Assembly: GCA_039815415.1 (NCBI GenBank)
Contig: JBCBZH010000235.1
Coordinates: forward strand, 1 to 7,022
Direction of reading: 5' to 3'
Origin: JBCBZH01 sp039815415
GTDB lineage: Bacteria; Bacteroidota; Rhodothermia; Rhodothermales; Rubricoccaceae
DNA: 7,022 nucleotides
Positions 1 through 4,879 of the stretch are shown piece after piece. The notes under the pieces are model-generated. The model was not told where the DNA came from. It saw only the letters and a program-made list of their open reading frames with translations, and did not search any database. The position numbers were made by a program, and so were the translations under genes. How positions within the stretch are numbered: the first letter of the stretch is position 1; each line of letters begins with the position of its first letter.

Positions 1-64
1 CCCTCCATCCCTCCATCCCTCCATCCCTCCATCCCTACATCCCTCCATCCCTCCATCCCTCCAT
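1..64. repeat. Tandem 8-bp repeat (CCCTCCAT x8) abutting the lipB start
   Basis: Eight head-to-tail copies of CCCTCCAT fill this interval. The only deviation is unit 5 (33-40), which reads CCCTACAT. The array touches the left edge of the window, so its full length is unknown. The AT of the last unit plus the following G forms the lipB ATG, so the repeat is the entire visible leader of lipB. On the + strand it is pyrimidine-rich and contains no ribosome binding site. The lipB frame stays open through the repeat to the window edge but contains no ATG, GTG or TTG. On the - strand each unit reads ATGGAGGG, so it carries both a GGAGG and an ATG. Because 8 is not a multiple of 3, gain or loss of a unit would shift any frame running through it. 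Confidence 0.97.
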
Positions 65-791
65 GCACGAATCGCTCCACGTCATTGACCTCGGCCCGAT
101 GGCCTACCGCGAGGCGTGGGAGCTGCAGACGACGCTTCAGGCCGAGCGGATCGTGGCCAAGCGAGCGGGCAAGCCCCTCCCGCACGTTCTTCTGCTCGTG
201 GAGCATCCGCCGGTGTTCACCATCGGAAAGAGCGGGGACGCGGCCAACGTGCTGGCGAGCGACGACGAACTGGCGCACCGAGGCGCCGAGGTGATCCGTG
301 TGGACCGAGGCGGAGACGTCACGTTCCACGGGCCCGGCCAGCTCGTGGCCTACCCGATTCTCGATCTCGACCGGCTTGAGACTCCCGAGGGCGAGCCGCT
401 CCGGGACCTCCATCGGTACCTGCGTGAGCTGGAGGAAGTCGTGATCCGAACCTGTGCAGACTGGGGCGTGACGGCAGGCCGCGTGGCCGAACGAACCGGC
501 GTATGGGTGGGACCCGATGAGAGTGGCCCGGAACGGAAGGTGTGTGCCTTCGGCGTGCGCTGCAGCCGGTGGGTGACCATGCACGGGCTGGCACTCAACC
601 TGACCACAGACCTTCGCTGGTTCGACCTAGTCGTGCCGTGCGGAATCGCAGACCGAGGGGTGACGTCTCTCCATCTCGAAAGCCACCAGCCCGTTGAGAG
701 AGCAGCCGTGACCGGGCGGCTGCTGCATCACCTCGGAGACCGGCTTGGAGTCCTTGTGGAGCGGCCTGCAGCCCCTCCCCTCGCTCGGTAA
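63..791 (+). CDS. lipB: Octanoyl-[acyl-carrier-protein]:protein N-octanoyltransferase LipB
   Basis: LipB moves the octanoyl group from octanoyl-ACP to the lipoyl-domain lysine of 2-oxoacid dehydrogenases and the glycine cleavage H protein. It is the first step of protein lipoylation in the cytoplasm. The 242-residue protein shows the family signatures in order: 'LGPMAYREAWELQ' at the N-terminus, 'EHPPVFTIGKSG' (47-58), the 'RGGDVTFHGPGQLVAYP' substrate-pocket motif (82-98), 'KVCAFGVRCSRWVTMHGLALNL' with the predicted catalytic lysine at 159 and conserved His174, and 'VPCGI' with the predicted catalytic cysteine at 193. Length is normal for the family. The ATG is chosen because the family's conserved N-terminus begins a few residues after it. 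No Shine-Dalgarno is present, since the leader is the CCCTCCAT repeat. No lipA is visible nearby. Confidence 0.96.
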   Translation: MHESLHVIDLGPMAYREAWELQTTLQAERIVAKRAGKPLPHVLLLVEHPPVFTIGKSGDAANVLASDDELAHRGAEVIRVDRGGDVTFHGPGQLVAYPILDLDRLETPEGEPLRDLHRYLRELEEVVIRTCADWGVTAGRVAERTGVWVGPDESGPERKVCAFGVRCSRWVTMHGLALNLTTDLRWFDLVVPCGIADRGVTSLHLESHQPVERAAVTGRLLHHLGDRLGVLVERPAAPPLAR

Positions 792-835
792 ACATTCTGC
801 TCGGAGTAAACTCTCAACCGGGCTCTGCGTACGGG

Positions 836-859
836 CTCTTTTCCCTCTTCCTTCCCCCT
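836..859 (+). promoter_or_regulatory. 24-nt uninterrupted pyrimidine tract in the leader of the 865-1221 gene
   Basis: The sequence CTCTTTTCCCTCTTCCTTCCCCCT contains only C and T and ends five bases before the ATG at 865. There is no Shine-Dalgarno in its place. Similar but shorter C/T-rich stretches precede lipB (1-62) and the membrane protein at 3923 (3909-3921). It may act as a non-Shine-Dalgarno translation-initiation leader, for example by S1 binding. That role is inferred; only the tract itself is observed. Confidence 0.4.
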
Positions 860-864
860 GGATC

Positions 865-1221
865 ATGCCTCCGTTCAACGTTGACCTGTTTGCCCGCCAG
901 CTCCTCACCGAAGCGCTCTTCTACGACGAGGAGTACGGAGCCCTCGGGAACGTCAGCCTGATCGACCAGGAGAGCGTGCGCGAGCGCTACCTGGCCTCCT
1001 ATGACCCCGACCGCGACATCTTCCTGATCGAGGAAGCCGTGGAGTGGGAAGACCTCGACGCCGACGAGGATGGCGAAATCGACTACGCGCTGGCGGTTGA
1101 CGGCCAGGAGCACAGCACGTACAGCACGCCAGAAGAGACGGCCGAGGTGCTCCTCGCCTTGGCCCGCGAGCACAACCTCGCGCCGAGCTTCATGATCCTT
1201 TTCGAAGAGGAAGCGGCGTAG
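865..1221 (+). CDS. Small acidic protein of unknown function with an EF-hand-like loop
   Basis: This 118-residue soluble protein is one I cannot assign to a family. It has no signal peptide or membrane segment and is strongly acidic, rich in Asp and Glu throughout (for example 'EEAVEWEDLDADEDGEIDY'). Residues 65-76 (DADEDGEIDYAL) match the DxDxDGxID core of a calcium-binding EF-hand or dockerin loop, but position 12 is Leu rather than the usual Glu. The N-terminal half is predicted helical ('DLFARQLLTEALFYDEEYG'), and the C-terminal part has a helix 'TPEETAEVLLALAREHNL'. The ATG at 865 is preferred over an in-frame start at 745. The upstream alternative would overlap the lipB end and add a low-complexity segment, while the sequence from 865 looks like a normal protein start. 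It lies 73 bp after lipB, same strand, and could be co-transcribed with it. Confidence 0.82.
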   Translation: MPPFNVDLFARQLLTEALFYDEEYGALGNVSLIDQESVRERYLASYDPDRDIFLIEEAVEWEDLDADEDGEIDYALAVDGQEHSTYSTPEETAEVLLALAREHNLAPSFMILFEEEAA

Positions 1222-1238
1222 GGAATCGATTGACCTCG

Positions 1239-1276
1239 TGTCGCTAGCTCGAGCGGTGTCCCTCGAGCTGGCGACA
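1239..1276. terminator. 15-bp hairpin between convergent genes (possible bidirectional terminator)
   Basis: TGTCGCTAGCTCGAG (1239-1253) pairs with CTCGAGCTGGCGACA (1262-1276), leaving an 8-nt loop. Fourteen of the 15 pairs are Watson-Crick and one is a G-T wobble. It sits between the stop of the + strand gene (1221) and the stop of the - strand DUF423 gene (1291), where a shared terminator is expected. Neither side has a T-tract, so it is not a classical intrinsic terminator. It may instead stabilise the RNA 3' ends or act with another factor. Confidence 0.6.
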
Positions 1277-1290
1277 GGCAATGTGGCGGC

Positions 1291-1701
1291 TCACAGCCCG
1301 GCCCGCATCTGCCAGCCCTCCCAGGCCAGCATGGCCCATCCGGCAATGAAGGACACGCCACCCAGTGGAGCCACCGCTCCCATCACCGGCAGGTCCAGGA
1401 GCACCAGCGTGTAGAGGCTCCCGGAGAACAGCACGGTGCCTACGAGAAACAGAACGGCGGCCACGAGAGCGGCGCGGCGCCCGGACCACGCGGCCAGCGC
1501 GCTGGCGATCAGCGCAGGCGCTGCGTGCCCCAGCGCGTAGGTGGCCGCCGTGCCCCACGTGTCCAATCGCTCGGGAGACACTCGCCCCTCCAACCCATGG
1601 GCGCCAAACGCCCCCATCGCCACGGCGAGGGCGCCAGACACGGCGGCCAGGGCAAACAGCGTCCACGGTGCGCGAGTTGGCGTCCGGTGCGGAGCGGTCA
1701 T
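1291..1701 (-). CDS. DUF423 family small membrane protein
   Basis: This 136-residue integral membrane protein matches the DUF423 (YgdD-like) family, whose function is unknown. The signature 'MGAFGAHGLEGRVSPERLDTWGTAATYALGHA' runs from residue 29 to 60, and the second conserved block 'LFSGSLYTL...PLGGVSFIAGWAML' covers 91-125. Four hydrophobic segments are visible, at about 14-33, 54-71, 77-101 and 107-128. The start is set at the ATG whose first bases overlap the previous gene's stop (ATGA, 4-bp overlap), which gives the usual N-terminus. A longer in-frame opening upstream would overlap the lipoprotein gene by over 100 bases. It is the last gene of the leftward cluster and is followed by the hairpin at 1239-1276. 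Confidence 0.92.
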   Translation of the reverse strand: MTAPHRTPTRAPWTLFALAAVSGALAVAMGAFGAHGLEGRVSPERLDTWGTAATYALGHAAPALIASALAAWSGRRAALVAAVLFLVGTVLFSGSLYTLVLLDLPVMGAVAPLGGVSFIAGWAMLAWEGWQMRAGL

Positions 1702-2204
1702 CGCTGGGGCGCGGCCTCGCGAATGCGGAACGGATGCGCCCTCCCATTGAGGGTGAGCGTATAGCTGCCAGGACCGAAGCGACCGTCGAGGACCAGATAG
1801 AACGCGAACGGACGCACCACCTGCGCACACACCTCGTCGATGGGCTGGCGCATGGTCAGCGTCGCTGTGACGAACTGCCCCGCACGCGATTGCTCCGCCG
1901 TGTTCAACACCGAGCAGGCATCCGGGATGGCGCCCTTGATGAGCACCTCCACGGCCGTCTCTTCTCCGGGCAGCACCGCTGGCTCAGACGCGCGAATGTT
2001 GACGGACTCGACGACTGCGGGAAACACGAGGGTCCGCGTAGTGTCTCCATTGACATCCAGAAGAAGCGTTTCGCGTCCGTCGCGCTCCCAGTCTTCGAAG
2101 CGGTGCCCGAAGTCGTCTTCCGGGTTCCTGTCGGACGATCCACCGAGCCCCGAACACGCGCTGAGCGTGAACAGGAGGCCGAACACCGGGAGCCAGCGGA
2201 TCAC
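1698..2204 (-). CDS. Predicted lipoprotein with a paired-cysteine beta-rich domain
   Basis: A short signal sequence 'VIRWLPVFGLLFTLSAC' ends in a canonical lipobox (LSAC), with Cys17 as the lipidation site. The protein should therefore be anchored in an envelope membrane. After a Gly/Ser/Asp linker (18-45), residues 55-165 look like a beta-rich domain: 'VESVNIRASE', 'ETAVEVLIKGAIPDACSVLN', 'QFVTATLTMRQPIDEVCAQVV', 'GPGSYTLTLNGRAHPF'. Cys97 and Cys126 could form a disulfide. The pattern 'G-x-PDAC...C...F-x(3)-LD...PGSYTLTLNG' resembles a domain I have seen in uncharacterised exported bacterial proteins, but I cannot name it. The start is taken as the GTG overlapping the rsfS stop (GTGA). It gives a compact signal peptide; a longer frame beginning at 2276 would put an Arg-rich stretch inside rsfS. 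Length is 168 residues. Confidence 0.82.
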   Translation of the reverse strand: MIRWLPVFGLLFTLSACSGLGGSSDRNPEDDFGHRFEDWERDGRETLLLDVNGDTTRTLVFPAVVESVNIRASEPAVLPGEETAVEVLIKGAIPDACSVLNTAEQSRAGQFVTATLTMRQPIDEVCAQVVRPFAFYLVLDGRFGPGSYTLTLNGRAHPFRIREAAPQR

Positions 2205-2641
2205 GCGGCGTCCTCGCGCAGAATCGCCAGCTCGCTCCCATCGTCCTGGGCCACCTCGGTTGGGGCATCGCCCCAAAGGCGCTCCAGGTCATAGTGCGCG
2301 CGCAGTTCGGGATCGAAGACATGAACCACGAGATCGAAGTAGTCGAGCACGATCCAGCGACTGGTGCCCGGCTGTCCTTCTTTCGAGAGGGGCCGTTCAT
2401 TGGCCGTCTCGCGGATCTGATCCACCACACCGTCCACGATGGCCTTGATCTGGAGATCCGACTCGCCCGAGCAGATCACGAAGTAATCCACCTCTCCGGA
2501 AATGCCCCGGAGGTCCATGACCGTCACGTCGAGCGCTTTCTTGCTGAGGGCGCCCTCAACGGCGAGGCGTGCGAGATCTCGGCCGGGCATGGAGCCCGTC
2601 CGTGGGGAGCGAGAGGATGCAGTAGAAGAGGCGGCGGCCAT
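2201..2641 (-). CDS. rsfS: Ribosome silencing factor RsfS
   Basis: RsfS (RsfA/Iojap family) binds ribosomal protein uL14 on the 50S subunit and blocks joining with 30S, reducing translation in stationary phase or starvation. The conserved core is present: 'SKKALDVTVMDLRG' (33-46), 'VDYFVICSGESDLQIKAI' (51-68), 'SKEG' (86-89), 'WIVLDYFDLVVHVFDPELRAHYDLERLWGDA' (96-126). Length (146 aa) is somewhat above the usual 105-130 because of an N-terminal Ala/Ser extension of about 20 residues and a C-terminal acidic tail. Met18 (codon at 2590-2588) is an alternative start that would give a more typical length. It lies 15 bp after the LytR_C gene and its stop overlaps the next gene's GTG. In Bacteroidota rsfS is often next to ftsH; here a lipoprotein gene follows instead. 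Confidence 0.95.
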   Translation of the reverse strand: MAAASSTASSRSPRTGSMPGRDLARLAVEGALSKKALDVTVMDLRGISGEVDYFVICSGESDLQIKAIVDGVVDQIRETANERPLSKEGQPGTSRWIVLDYFDLVVHVFDPELRAHYDLERLWGDAPTEVAQDDGSELAILREDAA

Positions 2642-2656
2642 ACAGTGGGGGGACAG

Positions 2657-3139
2657 TTACGGCGTTTCGGGCGAGGTTTCTCCCGCGAACGGCGTCAGTT
2701 CAGAATGATCTTGCCCGAGGTAAACGGCGACATCGGGATCGTAGTCTAAATGAGGGCCTTCGGTCTCGATCTGGCTCGGGTCGATGCCGAGAGCCCCGGC
2801 CACATTGCGGGCATAGGCCTCGGTTCCAGCACGCACCACGACGGTCGAGAGCGGCTGCAACGGTGCGTTGCCCACCTCGATTACGTCGAAGCCTCGTCGG
2901 CGGAGGTACGTCATCGTACGCGCGGCGGCGCCATCGGTGCCGCTGGCATTGCGGACTTCCACCTGAATGGGGTCTTGCTGTGTCTCGGTGATGCCCTGTG
3001 GGTCCGCTTCGCGGATGGGCACCGTCCGCGGCGTCAGGACTCGCGTCCCGAGGCTGTAGAGCAGGACCAGCAGGAGAACGCCCGCCGCCGCCAGCGCGAC
3101 GTTCAGAAACAGGTCTCCGGCGCGTGCGCGCGTGGACAC
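2657..3139 (-). CDS. Membrane-anchored LytR_C domain protein
   Basis: This 160-residue protein has one N-terminal transmembrane segment ('LFLNVALAAAGVLLLVLLYSL', 10-30) followed by a flexible stretch and a LytR C-terminal (LytR_C) domain at about 57-143. Visible family features are the opening strand 'IQVEVRNASGTDGAAARTMTYLRRRGFDVIEVGNA', the middle 'STVVVRAGTEAYARNVAGALGI', and the closing strand 'DVAVYLGQDHSEL'. The domain occurs at the C-terminus of LytR-CpsA-Psr proteins and as stand-alone envelope proteins; its molecular role is not settled. The catalytic LCP domain is absent, so this is not a ligase. The start is a GTG at 3139, six bases after the stop of the preceding gene, and the Arg-rich N-terminus predicts an N-in, C-out orientation. 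Confidence 0.88.
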   Translation of the reverse strand: MSTRARAGDLFLNVALAAAGVLLLVLLYSLGTRVLTPRTVPIREADPQGITETQQDPIQVEVRNASGTDGAAARTMTYLRRRGFDVIEVGNAPLQPLSTVVVRAGTEAYARNVAGALGIDPSQIETEGPHLDYDPDVAVYLGQDHSELTPFAGETSPETP

Positions 3140-3145
3140 AAGGCG

Positions 3146-3709
3146 CTACGGCTGCTCGCGCCAGAACAGGGGATCCGAGGCAGACGATCCCACTTCAGCC
3201 CCGAAGCGCCCCGCGCCATACGGGCTGGCGGTTCCATACGGCCCAACCCCGTACGGGCTGGCGTACGCGCCGTACGGCGATTGCTGAACCTGGAAGCGAA
3301 TCATGCTGCTCTCCGTTGGCTTCCACGCCAGCTCGGCGTTGCGGAGGAAAACACGCGGCTGCTCCGCGTTGGGGCCGAGGGCCGACTGGTAGAGCCCCGA
3401 CGAGAAGGGACTGTGCGCGACGCCCAGATCCACCCGGCCCGCGAGACGGGTGTTCGGCTGCCACTGGAGGCTGGCGGTGTAGACACCCAGGCCCATCGTG
3501 CCGGCCCCACCACCCGCGTACGAGAACTCGTAGGACTGGCGCACACGGAGCGTCTGCGCGTTGAAGAGCTGCTTCAACGTCGGGGTCTCCGGGGAGGCAT
3601 ACACCGAGACCGGCGCCTGCTGGCCAGGCCGGTCCGCGATGGCCTGAGAACGAACGGGCGCGGCCAGAACGAGGCCGAGGAGGCAGAGTGCGAGAGCAGC
3701 AGAACGCAT
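3146..3709 (-). CDS. Exported protein with a beta-strand-rich body and C-terminal PYG repeats
   Basis: A cleavable signal peptide is clear: 'MRSAALALCLLGLVLAAPVRSQA', cut after Ala23. The 187-residue product has a central region (45-140) of alternating aromatic/polar strands: 'LRVRQSYEFSYAGGG', 'TMGLGVYTASLQWQPNTRLAGRVDLGVAHSPF', 'VFLRNAELAWKPTESSMIRFQVQQ'. This resembles short outer-membrane or surface-associated proteins encoded just upstream of LytR_C genes in Rhodothermota-like bacteria; the comparison is from memory and not verified. The tail (144-165) repeats Pro-Tyr-Gly four times. ATG 3709 is chosen because it begins the signal peptide exactly; an upstream in-frame start at 3805 would add a non-hydrophobic Cys/Pro-rich leader overlapping the promoter. 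It is the first gene of the five-gene cluster. Confidence 0.82.
   Translation of the reverse strand: MRSAALALCLLGLVLAAPVRSQAIADRPGQQAPVSVYASPETPTLKQLFNAQTLRVRQSYEFSYAGGGAGTMGLGVYTASLQWQPNTRLAGRVDLGVAHSPFSSGLYQSALGPNAEQPRVFLRNAELAWKPTESSMIRFQVQQSPYGAYASPYGVGPYGTASPYGAGRFGAEVGSSASDPLFWREQP
3215..3280 (-). repeat. PYG-coding repeat inside the exported protein gene
   Basis: This stretch encodes SPYG-AYA-SPYG-VG-PYG-TA-SPYG (residues 144-165). At DNA level, the + strand shows ATACGGGCTGGCG near 3218 and GTACGGGCTGGCG near 3251, plus further TACGG copies. The repeat is in frame and probably grew by slippage or short duplication. Pro-Tyr-Gly tails tend to be disordered or adhesive, but no function can be assigned from sequence alone. 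Confidence 0.75.
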
Positions 3710-3719
3710 GGACTTAAGA

Positions 3720-3731
3720 CCGATCGATCGG
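3720..3731. promoter_or_regulatory. Perfect 12-bp palindrome CCGATCGATCGG near the transcription start
   Basis: CCGATCGATCGG is its own reverse complement over all 12 bases. It lies between the predicted -10 box (3739-3734) and the ATG at 3709 of the leftward cluster, where transcription should begin. That position suits a repressor operator or a small 5' hairpin. No regulator is visible in the window. Confidence 0.4.
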
Positions 3732-3733
3732 AA

Positions 3734-3763
3734 AGGATAGACGCGATAAGGGCAGGGTGTCAA
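3734..3763 (-). promoter_or_regulatory. Sigma70-like promoter of the five-gene leftward cluster
   Basis: Read on the minus strand, a perfect TTGACA -35 box (3763-3758) is followed after 18 bp by TATCCT (3739-3734), a 4-of-6 match to TATAAT. The predicted start of transcription is about 15-20 bases upstream of the ATG at 3709, giving a very short leader. It is the best promoter match seen in the window. Bacteroidia usually use a different consensus, so a perfect -35 box fits a Rhodothermota-like lineage better; this is an inference. Confidence 0.6.
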
Positions 3764-3922
3764 CTGCCGATGAGGGCACTTCGTCTGCGCCATGGCATTC
3801 ATCACCGGCAGAATGGTTTCCCCTCAAGGGGATCCTTTCCCGACGATTCGCTATCGTGTTTCGAGGCTGTGACGAAACGGCCTGCCGATGGCACATCGTA
3901 CGGCCCTGCTCCTCCTTTTCCA

Positions 3923-4678
3923 ATGCGCGCTCCCCGGGGTATCCTCTTTCTCTACGCCATCGATGTGTTTCTCGGGGCACTGGCGGGTACCAGCTATGTG
4001 GTCACTCAGGCCCTGGGTGCTTCACGGATCGACCTGTTTCGCCTTGGTGCTGAGAGCAACCTGCCTACGTGGTACTCAACGTCCCAATTGCTTCTGATTG
4101 CGCTAGTGCTCGGCGCGCTGGCATGGAGAGACGTAGACCCGCGCAACCGACGGACGTGGGTGCTTGCCCTCCCGACCCTTCTGTTCGTCCTCCTGTCGAT
4201 GGATGAGGGTGCCATGCTTCATGAGCGTCTCGGGTTCTCGCTAGAGCGCGCAGCAGGGGCAGAGGTGGGCCTGCGTGCGACCCCATGGATGCTTCTGGGT
4301 GTCCCCCTCTATGCTGCTCTGGCAGTGGCCAGCTTCAAAGCGGCCAAACGCTATCTCACCGACAGGCCTGACGTGGTACGACTCCTTTGGATTGGAGGTG
4401 GGTTGTTCGCCGCCTCAGCCGTTGGCCTCGAACTGATCGGGGACACACTGTTAACCCACAACGCGATGGGGCAACGCGTGATTGGCGTCTTTGAAGAGGT
4501 GGGTGAGATGGCCGCAGCGACGACGCTCCTCTGGGCAGCCCTCCGCCTCGCGCGGTGGGAAGGCCTTGGAATTCAGTTCAATACTCCCTCTCCCCTTGCG
4601 ATGGACGACGATGGACCGCCCAAGCCAGACGTTCAGCGCCAGGACGACCTGTCTCCCTCGTCACTCCTGCTGGGGTGA
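3923..4678 (+). CDS. Polytopic membrane protein of unknown function with DE..HE and EExxE motifs
   Basis: This 251-residue protein has about six predicted transmembrane segments, near residues 7-29, 50-68, 79-93, 118-138, 152-173 and 190-208, then a hydrophilic Pro/Asp-rich tail (221-251). Acidic and His residues cluster at membrane edges: 'AESNLPTWYS' (43-52), 'LSMDEGAMLHERL' (91-103, with Asp94, Glu95, His100, Glu101), Glu170 and 'FEEVGEM' (190-196, with Glu191, Glu192, Glu195). I recognise this general pattern from uncharacterised bacterial membrane proteins but know no function. The frame is open far upstream, but that part is antisense to the leftward cluster. The ATG at 3923 is chosen because a typical first membrane segment follows directly. 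A pyrimidine-rich leader (3909-3921) replaces a Shine-Dalgarno. It is divergent from the exported-protein gene, and no convincing promoter is visible in the 213-bp gap. Confidence 0.82.
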   Translation: MRAPRGILFLYAIDVFLGALAGTSYVVTQALGASRIDLFRLGAESNLPTWYSTSQLLLIALVLGALAWRDVDPRNRRTWVLALPTLLFVLLSMDEGAMLHERLGFSLERAAGAEVGLRATPWMLLGVPLYAALAVASFKAAKRYLTDRPDVVRLLWIGGGLFAASAVGLELIGDTLLTHNAMGQRVIGVFEEVGEMAAATTLLWAALRLARWEGLGIQFNTPSPLAMDDDGPPKPDVQRQDDLSPSSLLLG

Positions 4679-4825
4679 GATATGCAGACATGTCTTCGCC
4701 AGTTCGAACAACAAGAGCACGCGGGCCGGAGCGCGAATCTACCAGAACGAGTCCACGCTCTGCGTCTATGGGAACGGGGGGTGACGCCCACCTTCAGCAA
4801 GGCATCAGCGTGACACGCCTGAACT

Positions 4826-4856
4826 AAAAAGGGGCGGCCTCCGAAGAGACCGCCCC
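4826..4856 (-). terminator. Intrinsic terminator of the Asp-rich lipoprotein gene
   Basis: On the minus strand GGGGCGGTCTC (4856-4846), loop TTCG, and GAGGCCGCCCC (4841-4831) form an 11-bp stem with one mismatch, followed by TTTTT (4830-4826). The stable UUCG tetraloop and U-tract make this a textbook Rho-independent terminator. It lies 23 bp past the lipoprotein stop. The hairpin could also stop rightward transcripts from the membrane-protein gene, but no T-tract exists on that side. The 147 bp between 4679 and 4825 hold nothing else I recognise. Confidence 0.9.
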
Positions 4857-4879
4857 CGAACGGGAACACGCCGGAGCGT

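Noticed and set aside
1..64. CRISPR array
   Set aside because: The units are 8 bp and directly adjacent with no spacers, so this is a simple tandem repeat.
1244..1828. Minus-strand frame of 194 residues overlapping the DUF423 gene
   Set aside because: It reads the same DNA in another frame, is rich in Arg and Gly and lacks family features; DUF423 has clear signatures.
1365..2294. 309-residue + strand open frame
   Set aside because: It is antisense to the DUF423 and lipoprotein genes and has the Arg/Pro/Ser-rich composition of a high-GC shadow frame.
3828..3878. Small inverted repeats (CCCCTCAAGGGG and GTTTCG...CGAAAC) in the divergent intergenic region
   Set aside because: Stems are only 4-6 bp, which is expected by chance at this length, and no promoter elements flank them convincingly on the + strand.
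2750..3922. Long + strand open frame that continues into the membrane protein and would give a 642-residue product
   Set aside because: Its first 391 residues are antisense to the LytR_C and exported-protein genes, are Arg/Pro/Gly-rich without domain features, and run through the divergent promoter. Only the part from 3923 looks like a real protein.
4679..4825. Possible tRNA or small RNA in the gap
   Set aside because: I looked for acceptor pairing, a T-loop and CCA and found none; only weak 4-bp stems are present.
4555..4827. Short + strand frames filling the gap after the membrane protein
   Set aside because: They begin inside the membrane-protein gene, have shadow-like composition and no start context; the gap appears non-coding.
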